Origin: Bacteroidales bacterium
GTDB taxonomy: Bacteria > Bacteroidota > Bacteroidia > Bacteroidales > JAGOPY01
Length of the DNA: 64,000 bases
Assembly: GCA_023229505.1 (NCBI GenBank)
Contig: JALNZD010000009.1
Location: forward strand, 29,773-93,772
Reading direction: 5' to 3'
Shown: in pieces, positions 47,024 to 55,476 of the stretch
Position numbering within the stretch: the first letter of the stretch is position 1
Layout of the letters: each line of letters starts with the position of its first letter
Notes under the pieces: model-generated
The model's input: only the letters and a program-made list of their open reading frames with translations
The model's database searches: none
Told to the model about the DNA's origin: nothing
Program-made: the position numbers and the translations under genes

Positions 47024-47040
47024 ATGCATACCAGGATTAA

Positions 47041-47131
47041 GTTTCTCGCAGATTTTCGCAGATTTGGATGTAGATTAGCGCAGAAGTTCTGCGTAAATCA
47101 GCGTATTCATCTGCATTGATCTGCGAGAAAT
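47041..47131. repeat. 90-bp hairpin element, copy 1
   Basis: Ends are perfect 12-bp inverted repeats, TTTCTCGCAGAT (47042-47053) and ATCTGCGAGAAA (47119-47130), with internal CGCAGA/TCTGCG pairs. It follows the decayed T9SS fragment and precedes the gene at 47159. Copies 2 and 3 are at 48986 and 55947. The gap 46755-47158 holds only this, the fragment and the fadL promoter. Confidence 0.9.
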
Positions 47132-47158
47132 TTTTCTTATCTTTAAAGAAAAAAAACT

Positions 47159-48967
47159 ATGAAAAGTCCAGGCCATTTGATTTTCATTTCTGTCTGCCTT
47201 ATCATTTTTACAGGCAATTTCATTTCTCAAACGCATTCCTCCGTCACAGCACAAACCCTTTCTTACATCGAATCGTCTTCCGGCCTTGCAAATCCCGAAT
47301 GGGAAGGCGGGCGGACGGAGCTGGAATTCGCCGATATCAATGCTGATGGTCTGTTGGATATCATCACGATCGGCGACCATGGCAGTCCCTTTATCAATAC
47401 AGAAGAGCATGGCATCATGGTATATTACGGGGATGGTGCGGGAAACTGGAGTGTCCAGATGACCGGGGATTTCGGATATGGAGGGATCGCAGCCGGTGAT
47501 GTCAATAATGACGGCTTCCTGGATGTGGGTTATGCCATGCATCATAATTATTCCTCCACGGATTTCGGCGATCAGCTCATTGAAGTAGCTCTGGGGGATG
47601 GTACCGGAATAAACTGGACACCCTGGGACGATGGCTTGGCCACCAATGGCGAAGACTATGGCATGTTTGCCACCGATTTTGCCGATGTGGATAACGATGG
47701 CGACCTCGACCTCGGAAGCATTTCTTTCGGCTGCTGCGCCGGTATTCATGTTTACCTGAATAATTCAGATGGTACCTGGACCCAGAGTTTCGGCGTACTT
47801 GACGGGAATTCCGACATGATTTTCCAGTTTGGAGATATTAATAACGATGGTTTTATAGATTTTATCGCCGGCTACGAAAACGGAACGGTTTATTTTGGCG
47901 ACGGAACGGGAGACTTTATCCTGAAAGATCTCAATCTCCCTTCGGGAGGATTGATGGGCCGGTTAGGCCCTTCCCTGGGAGATATTGAAAACGACGGAGG
48001 AATGGACCTTGCCTTTGCAAACAACAATGGCGGATTGCATGTTTATATCTTTGACGATTGGGACCAATTATGGCAGGATTTTTCAGGGGATCTTCCCTCC
48101 ACCGGGCCCTTTGAACACACCCAGCTGGCCGATATGAACATGGATGGTTTCATTGATTTGGCCGCCTATGGCGAAGGAACATTCCAGGTTTTCCTCGGCG
48201 ACGGCAACGGCAACTGGACTGCTGATGCTACCTTCACCACCGGCGACCCGGGATATTCCCAGGCATTCCGTGTTGGCGGAGATGTGGACCACAACGGAAG
48301 GCCGGATATCGTCCTGCTCGAGGAAGAGGAATTAAGCTGGTTTACCTATCAGAACTATCTCCGCTGTTACCGGGAAAGTTCGGTCCCCATTCTGCTTGAC
48401 ATTAAGCCGGTATACCCCCGCGGGTGGGAGAGGTTCAGGCCGAATTCCGTCCGCTTTATCGACTGGATCAGCACAGTCCCGGGAAATGAGCCTGCTACTG
48501 TCAAACTGGAATATTCCACCATAGGATCCAATGGACCAATGACTTTGATTGCTGACGGACTGCCCAACAGCGGCAGGTACCAGTGGATTGTGCCCCAGGA
48601 AAATTCAGTAACTTGTTACATCCGTTACACAATAACTTCCGGTACTTCAACCTATTCAAGTACTACGTCGAGGGCATTTATGATCCTTGACGGGGGAATA
48701 GGGATCGATGAACCGAAGCCGGAGAGCATGGGAATTAGTGTTTATCCCAATCCGGCGGGTAGGCAGTTGACAGTTGACAGTTGGCAGTCGGCAGTCAAGA
48801 TGGTGATAACTGATCTTTTCGGACGCAGGATTAAAGAATGTGCTAACATCTCTTCATTTCCTTTCCTGCTCGATATCTCTGACCTTCAGCCAGGAATGTA
48901 TATTTTGCGTGCAATAAACAAAGATGGGGAATCCGGTTCGGCGAAGTTTCTGAAAATTTCACTGTAA
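47159..48967 (+). CDS. FG-GAP/VCBS-repeat protein, T9SS-sorted
   Basis: Secreted protein of 602 residues with signal peptide about 1-32. Propeller strands with calcium loops recur: FADINADGLLDIITIG, AGDVNNDGFLDVGYA, FADVDNDGDLDLGSI, FGDINNDGFIDFIAG and LADMNMDGFIDLAAY (about 55-400). An Ig-like domain (about 405-510) precedes the T9SS type A domain from VYPNPAGRQLTV (about 528) to KFLKISL. In that domain, right after YPNPAG, about twelve residues (RQLTVDSWQSAV) are encoded by a 35-bp heptamer array. A weak -7-like TATCTTTA is at 47138-47145. Function unknown; likely surface binding. Confidence 0.83.
   Translation: MKSPGHLIFISVCLIIFTGNFISQTHSSVTAQTLSYIESSSGLANPEWEGGRTELEFADINADGLLDIITIGDHGSPFINTEEHGIMVYYGDGAGNWSVQMTGDFGYGGIAAGDVNNDGFLDVGYAMHHNYSSTDFGDQLIEVALGDGTGINWTPWDDGLATNGEDYGMFATDFADVDNDGDLDLGSISFGCCAGIHVYLNNSDGTWTQSFGVLDGNSDMIFQFGDINNDGFIDFIAGYENGTVYFGDGTGDFILKDLNLPSGGLMGRLGPSLGDIENDGGMDLAFANNNGGLHVYIFDDWDQLWQDFSGDLPSTGPFEHTQLADMNMDGFIDLAAYGEGTFQVFLGDGNGNWTADATFTTGDPGYSQAFRVGGDVDHNGRPDIVLLEEEELSWFTYQNYLRCYRESSVPILLDIKPVYPRGWERFRPNSVRFIDWISTVPGNEPATVKLEYSTIGSNGPMTLIADGLPNSGRYQWIVPQENSVTCYIRYTITSGTSTYSSTTSRAFMILDGGIGIDEPKPESMGISVYPNPAGRQLTVDSWQSAVKMVITDLFGRRIKECANISSFPFLLDISDLQPGMYILRAINKDGESGSAKFLKISL
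48762..48796 (+). repeat. 35-bp in-frame heptamer array in a T9SS sorting domain
   Basis: Five units: GGCAGTT GACAGTT, then GACAGTT GGCAGTC GGCAGTC. It sits directly after the YPNPAG codons, the same place as the array at 51387 in the protease gene. Confidence 0.88.
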
Positions 48968-48985
48968 ATCTTAACGAGTTGTTGG

Positions 48986-49073
48986 TTCTCGCAGATTTCC
49001 GCAGATGCTATCCAAATAAACGCAAAAGATTTGCATAAATCAGCGTTTTTATCTGCGTTGATCTGCGAGAAAC
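48986..49073. repeat. 90-bp hairpin element, copy 2
   Basis: TTCTCGCAGAT (48986-48996) is inverted as ATCTGCGAGAA (49061-49071), starting 19 bp after the stop of the FG-GAP gene. It closely follows copy 1 in layout, so gene tail plus element look duplicated together. Confidence 0.9.
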
Positions 49074-49106
49074 TTTTCATTTTTTGTTCCCCCCATCAAT
49101 ACTTCC

Positions 49107-49154
49107 CTGCTTCCATGTTTCCCCGCCTCCCTGCTTTCCCGCTTCCCCGCTTCT
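49107..49154. repeat. Octamer array (CTGCTTCC type)
   Basis: Six units of period 8: CTGCTTCC, ATGTTTCC, CCGCCTCC, CTGCTTTC, CCGCTTCC, CCGCTTCT. Same family as the array at 11921. Confidence 0.8.
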
Positions 49155-49179
49155 GAAAACATTTTTCCCAATTAATTGT

Positions 49180-49187
49180 TACTTTTG
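49180..49187 (+). promoter_or_regulatory. -7 element TACTTTTG deciding the protease start
   Basis: Exact TAnnTTTG match 22 bp before the ATG at 49209. It overlaps the TTG-initiated extension from 49176, which is therefore not the start. Confidence 0.65.
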
Positions 49188-49208
49188 CATTCCCATAATC
49201 ACAACGTT

Positions 49209-51602
49209 ATGAAAAAAATCTTTACTCTCATCGCAATCATCCTGTTAATCCCGTTTCTCATCTCGCAGAAGCCACCGCGCAATGGCGACAAGCCTTATGT
49301 CGAAGGGCAGATCATGATAAAATTGCGTTCTGATCTTCCCCAACGCCAACAGCAGATGCTCCAGGAGGTTCTGGCCGATTTTAAATCTGTAAATCTGGAT
49401 ATGGTCGAAAAGCTATCAGGAAGACTGAATATTTTTCTTCTCCGTTATAATCCGGGTGTTACTGATGACGACCGGTTACTTAAAGAAATCAAGGTCCATC
49501 CTGATGTGGAACTGGCCCAGTTCAACCACTATATCCAGCAAAGGGAACTTATTCCTTCCGACGAGTTTTTCGGCCTTCAATGGAATATGCATAATACCGG
49601 CCAGACCGGGGGAACGAATGATGCCGACATTGACGGTCCCGAAGCATGGGATCTTGGCAATTCGGGCGTAACAGCCACCGGCGATACGATCATAGTTGCC
49701 ATCGTGGATGACGGCTTCGATATCGACCATGAAGATATCAGTTACTGGAAGAATTACCACGATATTCCCGGAAACGGTATCGATGATGATACCAACGGTT
49801 ATATCGATGATTACAATGGATGGAACTCCTGGACCAATTCCGGGGAAATCATTGAAAGGGATCATGGCACCCATGTTACCGGTATTGCCGCGGCCCAGGG
49901 CAACAATTCAAAAGGTGTCACCGGGGTGAACCTGCATGTGAAAGTAATGCCGGTGGTGGGCTCGGCTTCGGTCGAGTCGATCGTGGTGGCAGGTTATGCC
50001 TATATCCTCGAAATGAGGACTTTGTATAATGAGACCGGCGGGGAAAAGGGCGCATTTATCGTATCCACGAATGCTTCTTTCGGGGTGGATAACGGCCAGC
50101 CGGAAGATTTTCCCATCTGGGGAGCGATGTATGATTCTTTAGGGATGCAGGGTATTCTGAGCGCCGGGGCAACCGCCAATGCAAACGTGAATATCGATGT
50201 AGTTGGTGATATTCCTACTGCTTTCCCCAGTGACTTCCTGATTACTGTCACTAACACCGATAATGATGATGTAAAAAGCAGCTTTGCTGCCTATGGCCCC
50301 ACTACTATCGACCTGGGCGCTCCGGGCACGCAGATATACTCTACCCGTCAATCGAATGCTTACGGTTATAAGACCGGCACTTCCATGGCTTCGCCGCATG
50401 TCGCCGGTGCCATTGCATATATGTTTTCAGTGGCCAGTGAAGAATTCATGACAGCTTACCATAATGATCCTGCAGGCATGGCCCTATTGATCAAGCAGTA
50501 TATCCTGGATGGCGTCGATCCTCTTCCTTCCCTGGATGGAATCACCGTCACAGGTGGAAGGTTGAATATTTATAAAGCGGCTTTATATGTCTCTGAAGTA
50601 GCAGTTAATATCAGTGCCGATCAGGAGACAATCTGCCTGGGCGAAAGTGTGCAGCTAACATCTTACGTCATTGGCAGTCCAGGCCCTTTTACTTACACGT
50701 GGACCTCCGATCCGGCGGGGTTTACCTCCAGTGAGGCCAACGTCACTGTCATCCCGGATGTTACCACCACTTATTTTCTTGAGGTTTTCGATGGGTCCGT
50801 CACAGTTGAGGACCAGATCACCATACAGGTTAATCCTTTGCCGAGCGTTGATATCGGAGCCGATACTTCGATCTGCCAGGGTGAAAGCCTCGTGATATCA
50901 GCCGGAGAAGGGTTTGCATCATACCTGTGGAATACGGGTGAAACGACCATATCGATAGAAACGGCCGTCCAGGGTGAATACTGGGTAGAAGTTACCAATG
51001 AGTTCGGTTGCACCGCTACAGATGCCCTAATCCTCGTTGTAGTGCAGATGCCGGAAAAACCTGTTATCTCTTCCGGTCCGGCTTCAGTTGATAACTATAT
51101 TGCCACTTCTTCAACCTTTAGCTGTGCAGAAGTTCCAAATGCTATATCTTACCAATGGTTTGTCGCCCCAGCGGAAGCCGGCACCACTTCCAGCACCGGT
51201 ACAGACGGTGAATTTGCCTGGACAATTGGTTATACAGGCTCTGTTTTGATAACTGTCGTGGGTATAAATGACTGTTGGAACAGTGAATTTTCGGATGCTT
51301 TTGCAACTGAGATTTATTCCTCGGCGGGTGTGAATGAAAATGCCGGAAACAGGCAGCTCATCCTCTATCCTAATCCGGCGAAGGAAGGTTTAAGTTTTAA
51401 GGTTTCAGGTTTAAGTTCGGGTAAGGATTATTCGTTTGGTATTTTTGATGCAACAGGAAAGCAAATTCAAGAGATCAAAGTACCAAGTGGACAACATGAA
51501 TTGCGGTTAAATGTTGAATTATATCAGCCTGGGGTTTATATCGCAATTTTAAAAGGGGACGAACAAATCATTGAAAGCAGCAGATTTGTTATAGCGAAAT
51601 AG
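49209..51602 (+). CDS. Subtilisin-like S8 serine protease, T9SS-sorted
   Basis: Secreted protease of 797 residues with a signal peptide (MKKIFTLIAIILLIPFLIS), a fervidolysin-like propeptide (about 25-115) and an S8 catalytic domain. The triad is Asp167 in VDDGFDID, His219 in DHGTHVTG and Ser392 in GTSMASPHVAG, with the oxyanion region NASFGVDNG between. Ig-like modules (about 460-715) and a T9SS domain (LYPNPAKEGLSFKV near 718, ending SRFVIAK) follow. The Ig-like part matches the tail of the sialidase-fold protein at 1903 almost residue for residue, with sharp edges. The first codons after YPNPA are a 35-bp heptamer array. Confidence 0.92.
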   Translation: MKKIFTLIAIILLIPFLISQKPPRNGDKPYVEGQIMIKLRSDLPQRQQQMLQEVLADFKSVNLDMVEKLSGRLNIFLLRYNPGVTDDDRLLKEIKVHPDVELAQFNHYIQQRELIPSDEFFGLQWNMHNTGQTGGTNDADIDGPEAWDLGNSGVTATGDTIIVAIVDDGFDIDHEDISYWKNYHDIPGNGIDDDTNGYIDDYNGWNSWTNSGEIIERDHGTHVTGIAAAQGNNSKGVTGVNLHVKVMPVVGSASVESIVVAGYAYILEMRTLYNETGGEKGAFIVSTNASFGVDNGQPEDFPIWGAMYDSLGMQGILSAGATANANVNIDVVGDIPTAFPSDFLITVTNTDNDDVKSSFAAYGPTTIDLGAPGTQIYSTRQSNAYGYKTGTSMASPHVAGAIAYMFSVASEEFMTAYHNDPAGMALLIKQYILDGVDPLPSLDGITVTGGRLNIYKAALYVSEVAVNISADQETICLGESVQLTSYVIGSPGPFTYTWTSDPAGFTSSEANVTVIPDVTTTYFLEVFDGSVTVEDQITIQVNPLPSVDIGADTSICQGESLVISAGEGFASYLWNTGETTISIETAVQGEYWVEVTNEFGCTATDALILVVVQMPEKPVISSGPASVDNYIATSSTFSCAEVPNAISYQWFVAPAEAGTTSSTGTDGEFAWTIGYTGSVLITVVGINDCWNSEFSDAFATEIYSSAGVNENAGNRQLILYPNPAKEGLSFKVSGLSSGKDYSFGIFDATGKQIQEIKVPSGQHELRLNVELYQPGVYIAILKGDEQIIESSRFVIAK
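51387..51421 (+). repeat. 35-bp in-frame heptamer array in the protease sorting domain
   Basis: Five units: GGTTTAA GTTTTAA, then GGTTTCA GGTTTAA GTTCGGG, encoding GLSFKVSGLSSG right after YPNPAKE. The core sequence differs from the array at 48762 but location and length are the same. Confidence 0.85.
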
Positions 51603-51621
51603 AAAATTAAAAAAGTCCCGA

Positions 51622-51649
51622 ACTCAAAATTCAAAATTTAAAATTTAAA
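51622..51649. repeat. Heptamer array between converging genes
   Basis: Four units: ACTCAAA, ATTCAAA, ATTTAAA, ATTTAAA. It fills most of the gap between the protease stop (51602) and the stop of the EnvC-like gene (51651). Confidence 0.8.
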
Positions 51650-51650
51650 A

Positions 51651-52871
51651 TTATCTCGCGAGCCATTCCTCCGGGTTCAGCAGCGTCTTCGACTGCCATA
51701 CCTCGAAGTGCAGTTCTGTTTTCGAATCAACCTTGTTGGTGAAAATCTTGCCGATCTTTTGTTTGGTGGTCACTTTTTCACCGATTTTTACATAAACCTG
51801 GTCGAGGTTGGAATAGACTGACAGGAACTCGCCATGGCGGATAATGACCACATTGTTGTTATTAGGCACATTCATTACGCGGGTGACCACACCGCTGAAA
51901 ATTGCCCTGGCCTCCGCTCCTTCTTCCGTCAGCATATCGACACCATTATTGCGGGTCGTGACATTTTTAAGCACCGGGTGCGGGTGCTCACCGAAAGTGC
52001 TGGAAATAATGCCCTGCTCAAGCGGCCATGGCAATGAGCCCCGGTTGTTCTGAAAATTATCGGATAATATCTTTTCCTCCGGCGTCAGGGCAAACAGACC
52101 GGTCTTTTGAATCGGGGCGCCGTATTTATTGGCACGCTCATTAGCCAGCCGGATTTCTTCAGCGATAATATCCTGGATCGCCTGCTGCAGTTTGCGCGCT
52201 GCGGCCTCTTTTTCTTTCAGGGTTTTCTGCAGTTCCTTCTCCTTTTTCGACAACGTCTTTACCGATTTGTTCTTTTCTTCCCGCTCACGGGTGAGCTGTT
52301 GCCGCTGTTGCTCTTCCCCTGTTAATAAAGTATTCTTCCGGTCCCTGATCGAGGCGAGGTCTTCCATCTTGATCTCCAACCTTTTCTGCTTGATCTGGAT
52401 AAGTAAAGCCTGCTGCTTCCGGTATTCGTTATATTGCTGGAAATATTTGAGACGCTGGTAAGCCTGGTTGAAATCCTCTGATGCGAAAATGAAAATCAAC
52501 CGGTCGTAAAGGTTTTTGTTTTTATAGGCATAATAGATCATCTTCGCGTATTCATCCTTCAGGGCCTTCAGGTCTTTTTCAAGCAGGTTGATGCTGTCCT
52601 GCGCCTGTGCCATCTGGTATTCCACTAACTGGACTTCATTGTTGATCGTACTGATCAATTCTTCACGCTTGCCGATCTTCTTATTTAAAATCACCACCTC
52701 ATTCAGGGAATTCTGCCGTGTCTGGCGTGTTTGCTCCAGGAGACGGTTAGTGTATTCGATCTCTTCCTCTACCTTTTTTTTATCCTGCTCCAGTTTTGCA
52801 CGGTCCTGCTGGGAGAATGCACCGAAACCGGTCAACACTAATAAAAGCAGAATAATGGTGATTCTTCTCAT
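51651..52871 (-). CDS. EnvC-like murein hydrolase activator (degenerate M23 domain)
   Basis: Periplasmic protein of 406 residues: signal peptide (MRRITIILLLLVLTGFGAFS), a long coiled coil (about 22-260, rich in Lys/Glu/Gln) and a C-terminal LytM/M23 domain (about 290-406). The zinc motif HxxxD is changed to NNGVD and the HxH motif to ELHFEVW, so metal ligands are missing and the domain should not cleave peptidoglycan. Non-catalytic LytM domains of EnvC type activate amidases during daughter-cell separation. It starts one base after the DUF4292 gene stop, last of the dut-TPR-DUF4292-envC cluster. Confidence 0.87.
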   Translation of the reverse strand: MRRITIILLLLVLTGFGAFSQQDRAKLEQDKKKVEEEIEYTNRLLEQTRQTRQNSLNEVVILNKKIGKREELISTINNEVQLVEYQMAQAQDSINLLEKDLKALKDEYAKMIYYAYKNKNLYDRLIFIFASEDFNQAYQRLKYFQQYNEYRKQQALLIQIKQKRLEIKMEDLASIRDRKNTLLTGEEQQRQQLTREREEKNKSVKTLSKKEKELQKTLKEKEAAARKLQQAIQDIIAEEIRLANERANKYGAPIQKTGLFALTPEEKILSDNFQNNRGSLPWPLEQGIISSTFGEHPHPVLKNVTTRNNGVDMLTEEGAEARAIFSGVVTRVMNVPNNNNVVIIRHGEFLSVYSNLDQVYVKIGEKVTTKQKIGKIFTNKVDSKTELHFEVWQSKTLLNPEEWLAR

Positions 52872-52872
52872 T

Positions 52873-53691
52873 TTACCGGATCCTCTTATAATTCCCCGGA
52901 ATAGAAAAAGGAAAGGTCATGGGTTCATCCAGGGTAACCTTGCTGTAATTGATCTTAATTTTAATCAAATTTTCCCCCTGGATATCAAATTTGAGTGCAG
53001 AAGGGTAAAACTGGTTTTCCAGACCCACGAAATCACTGTAATTCGCCGAAAGTTTACGGTTGTCTTTGATGTATTCTTTTACATCAACCTTTTTTATCTT
53101 GAATGATTCAGGGTCAAGCCAGATGTTCTGAAGAAGGACGATCGGGTCGGTATTGGTTTCTTCGGCTTCTTTCCTGATCTTCCGGCGTCCGGTGGTAGAA
53201 AGTTTATAATTCAGGTTGTCGATGGAAGCCCGGAACGAGTTGGTCTCATAAAACTGGAAATCATTACCCAGTAATAACGACTGGAGGATATCGAAATCTA
53301 TGTGGATTTGCAAAAAGCGGCTCACCAGGGCGTAATCCCCGAGAAAATACTCCTTGTTAAACCGGTTAACGTATTTGACCGAGTCGGTAGTGATGATCAT
53401 ACGGAACATTTCAATCCCCAAAGCCGGGGTGATGGAAACCCAGATCAGGCTGTCTTTTCTGACCCTGACCTGGCCTTTGAAACTGGATGAATTCCTTTTC
53501 TCGGTGTAACTCGCATCGAATTTCGCAGAAACCCAATCGAAACGGAGTTCATTATCTTTCAGCCTGCTGTAAAGATATTCGGGGCCCTCCTCTTTCAATG
53601 GCGCTCTCATCAAGGGCCTGGTGGATTTGCAGGACGACATGAGGAGGATTGCTGACCCCAGCAGTAGTATTGCGGTAAACAGTCTATTCAT
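52873..53691 (-). CDS. DUF4292-family lipoprotein
   Basis: 272-residue lipoprotein: MNRLFTAILLLGSAILLMSSC with the lipidated Cys near 21. The frame is open for 109 codons further upstream, but that part lies over the TPR gene in another frame and lacks a signal peptide, so the ATG at 53691 is chosen; it overlaps the TPR stop by 8 bp. The body resembles a LolA/LppX-like half barrel (GQVRVRKDSLIWVSITP, GLENQFYPSALKFDIQ). The position between TPR and EnvC-like genes is a recurring Bacteroidota arrangement, suggesting an envelope-assembly role. The specific function is unknown. Confidence 0.82.
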   Translation of the reverse strand: MNRLFTAILLLGSAILLMSSCKSTRPLMRAPLKEEGPEYLYSRLKDNELRFDWVSAKFDASYTEKRNSSSFKGQVRVRKDSLIWVSITPALGIEMFRMIITTDSVKYVNRFNKEYFLGDYALVSRFLQIHIDFDILQSLLLGNDFQFYETNSFRASIDNLNYKLSTTGRRKIRKEAEETNTDPIVLLQNIWLDPESFKIKKVDVKEYIKDNRKLSANYSDFVGLENQFYPSALKFDIQGENLIKIKINYSKVTLDEPMTFPFSIPGNYKRIR

Positions 53692-55444
53692 AATATGTTT
53701 TTCCCTGGATTTTCTTTTGGAGGAACTCCGATCCTTCACCAGCCTTCCCGGCCTTTTCCCAATATTTGACCGCATCTTTTTTATTGCCAAGTTTCCACAT
53801 GACGTCACCATAATGCTCCAGCACAACGGCACTTTCTTCACCGGTCTGTATTGCTTTTTCGATCCATTCCTTTGCCTCTTCGTACCGGCCAAGTCTAAAC
53901 AATACCCAGCCATAAGTATCCTGGTTGGAGCCGTTACCGGGATCAAGCTCCACTGCTTTTTTCGCCATTTGCTCTGCTTTGTCCAGGTCAACATTCCGCA
54001 GTGAGAGGTAATAAGCATAATTATTCAGTACCAACGCATTGGATGGCTCGATCTTCAATGCCTTTTCATAAGCCTCGTCGGAATGCTGGTGGTCTTTCAG
54101 CTGGAAATACGTATCACCGAGATAAGAATAAAATTGGGCCAGCATTTTATCGTTACCTACTACGAAATTTACCCCGTTTTTAAAATATTTGACTGCCGCT
54201 TCAAAATCCTTCAACTGAAAGTTTGCCGCCCCGGCAAAAAGATAAAGCATTGGCTGTTCCGGAAAAAGTTCCAGCGCCCTTTTGCTTTCAGAAACAATTG
54301 CCTGGTTATCATTTAACTCCGATTCAACATACAATAACTGCTCCCAGACAAGATATTTCGTGCTGTCAAGGCTGATCACTTTCAGGAACGCCTCGTGCGC
54401 TTCTGCATACCTTTTATCCTGGACCAGAAAATCGGCATAAATGGAATGGGATTTTGGATTATCCGGGTGGGCTTTTATCAGGATGGCGGCAAGCTCAAAT
54501 GCCTCGTCCTTATAAGAATTATAAATTTCAGTGACAGAATAATAGGCTAACAGGATGCTCACCTTGGAGTCGATATCAAGGCTTGGATTGGCAAAACCAG
54601 CCTTCAGGTACTCGAAGGATTTGACCTTATCACCTTTTTTCCGGTAATAATCGGATAAAGAAATGTTGATGTATGGGTTTTCGGGATCGATCCTAAGGAT
54701 TTCGTTATAAATTGCCAGCGCCTGGTCATCCATTCCGCTGGTCATGTAAAGCTCGGCCAGCATTTCCAGGTATCGCGGTTCATCGGGGAATGCCCCGGAA
54801 AGCTTCTGGATTTCTTCGATAGCCTTGTCGGGTTTGCCCATCATGATGTAGATCTTTTCTTTCTGAATGGAGACATCTTCATTGATACCCAGTTTCTGTT
54901 CCAGGATATCATAGGATTTTACCGCATTCTTGTAATCATTATCATAGATGTAGTTCAACGCCTGATCCTGATAATACTCGATATTGCCGGGCTCAGCCAT
55001 AAGAAGCTGATTGATGATAACACCTGCATCTTTGTATTTTCCCTGGACCTGGTAAAGCTGAATAAGCAACATCTTAAACCACTTATTTGACGGGTCCAAT
55101 GCAACGGCTTTTTCAGCAAGCGGGGTCGCTTCAGCTATGTTTCCCTGTTCAGCGTAAATACTGGCCAGTTCGCACATGGCGGCTGCATCGGCAGGTTCCT
55201 GGTCAAGGCTCTTTTTGAAAAGCTCGATGGCTTTATCATAATTCTCCAATATCTTTTGTTTGGAAGCCTCGTAGTAGGTTTCGCGGTTTTTCGGAAAGTT
55301 ACCGGTACCCGCAAGATTATCCTGGCCAAACACCTTTCCTGATAAAGACTGTAGGACGGTAAGAAATATTAAGACAGTAAGAAAAGGTAAGACTGTAGGA
55401 AAAGGTAAGACTGTAAGAGTTCTATTTGCTAAGTTTTTTAACAT
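53684..55444 (-). CDS. TPR-repeat protein, envelope-associated
   Basis: 586 residues with at least a dozen tetratricopeptide repeats (about 50-575), for example AMCELASIYAEQGNIAEATP, LYMTSGMDDQALAIYNEIL and YLGDTYFQLKDHQHSDEAYE. The N-terminus (about 1-40) is a hydrophobic signal peptide or anchor with core PTVLPFLTVLIFLTVL, encoded by a 9-bp-period DNA repeat. The cleavage-like end is KVFGQ. TPR proteins scaffold complexes; here it overlaps the DUF4292 gene by 8 bp and follows dut by 32 bp, so the four genes are probably one operon. Confidence 0.85.
   Translation of the reverse strand: MLKNLANRTLTVLPFPTVLPFLTVLIFLTVLQSLSGKVFGQDNLAGTGNFPKNRETYYEASKQKILENYDKAIELFKKSLDQEPADAAAMCELASIYAEQGNIAEATPLAEKAVALDPSNKWFKMLLIQLYQVQGKYKDAGVIINQLLMAEPGNIEYYQDQALNYIYDNDYKNAVKSYDILEQKLGINEDVSIQKEKIYIMMGKPDKAIEEIQKLSGAFPDEPRYLEMLAELYMTSGMDDQALAIYNEILRIDPENPYINISLSDYYRKKGDKVKSFEYLKAGFANPSLDIDSKVSILLAYYSVTEIYNSYKDEAFELAAILIKAHPDNPKSHSIYADFLVQDKRYAEAHEAFLKVISLDSTKYLVWEQLLYVESELNDNQAIVSESKRALELFPEQPMLYLFAGAANFQLKDFEAAVKYFKNGVNFVVGNDKMLAQFYSYLGDTYFQLKDHQHSDEAYEKALKIEPSNALVLNNYAYYLSLRNVDLDKAEQMAKKAVELDPGNGSNQDTYGWVLFRLGRYEEAKEWIEKAIQTGEESAVVLEHYGDVMWKLGNKKDAVKYWEKAGKAGEGSEFLQKKIQGKTYYE
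55344..55418 (-). repeat. Nonamer array encoding a signal-peptide core
   Basis: On the minus strand about eight units of period 9 such as CTCTTACAG, TCTTACCTT, TTCCTACAG, TCTTACCTT, TTCTTACTG. Read in frame as repeated LTVLPF-like hexapeptides, they form the hydrophobic core of the TPR protein signal sequence. Confidence 0.75.
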
Positions 55445-55476
55445 TGATTCATAAATTTAAAGGAAATTCTCTGTAA

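Noticed and set aside
52873..54018. A 381-codon minus-strand frame taken as one protein
   Set aside because: The first 109 codons run over the TPR gene in another frame and show no domain; the signal peptide and lipobox start at 53691.
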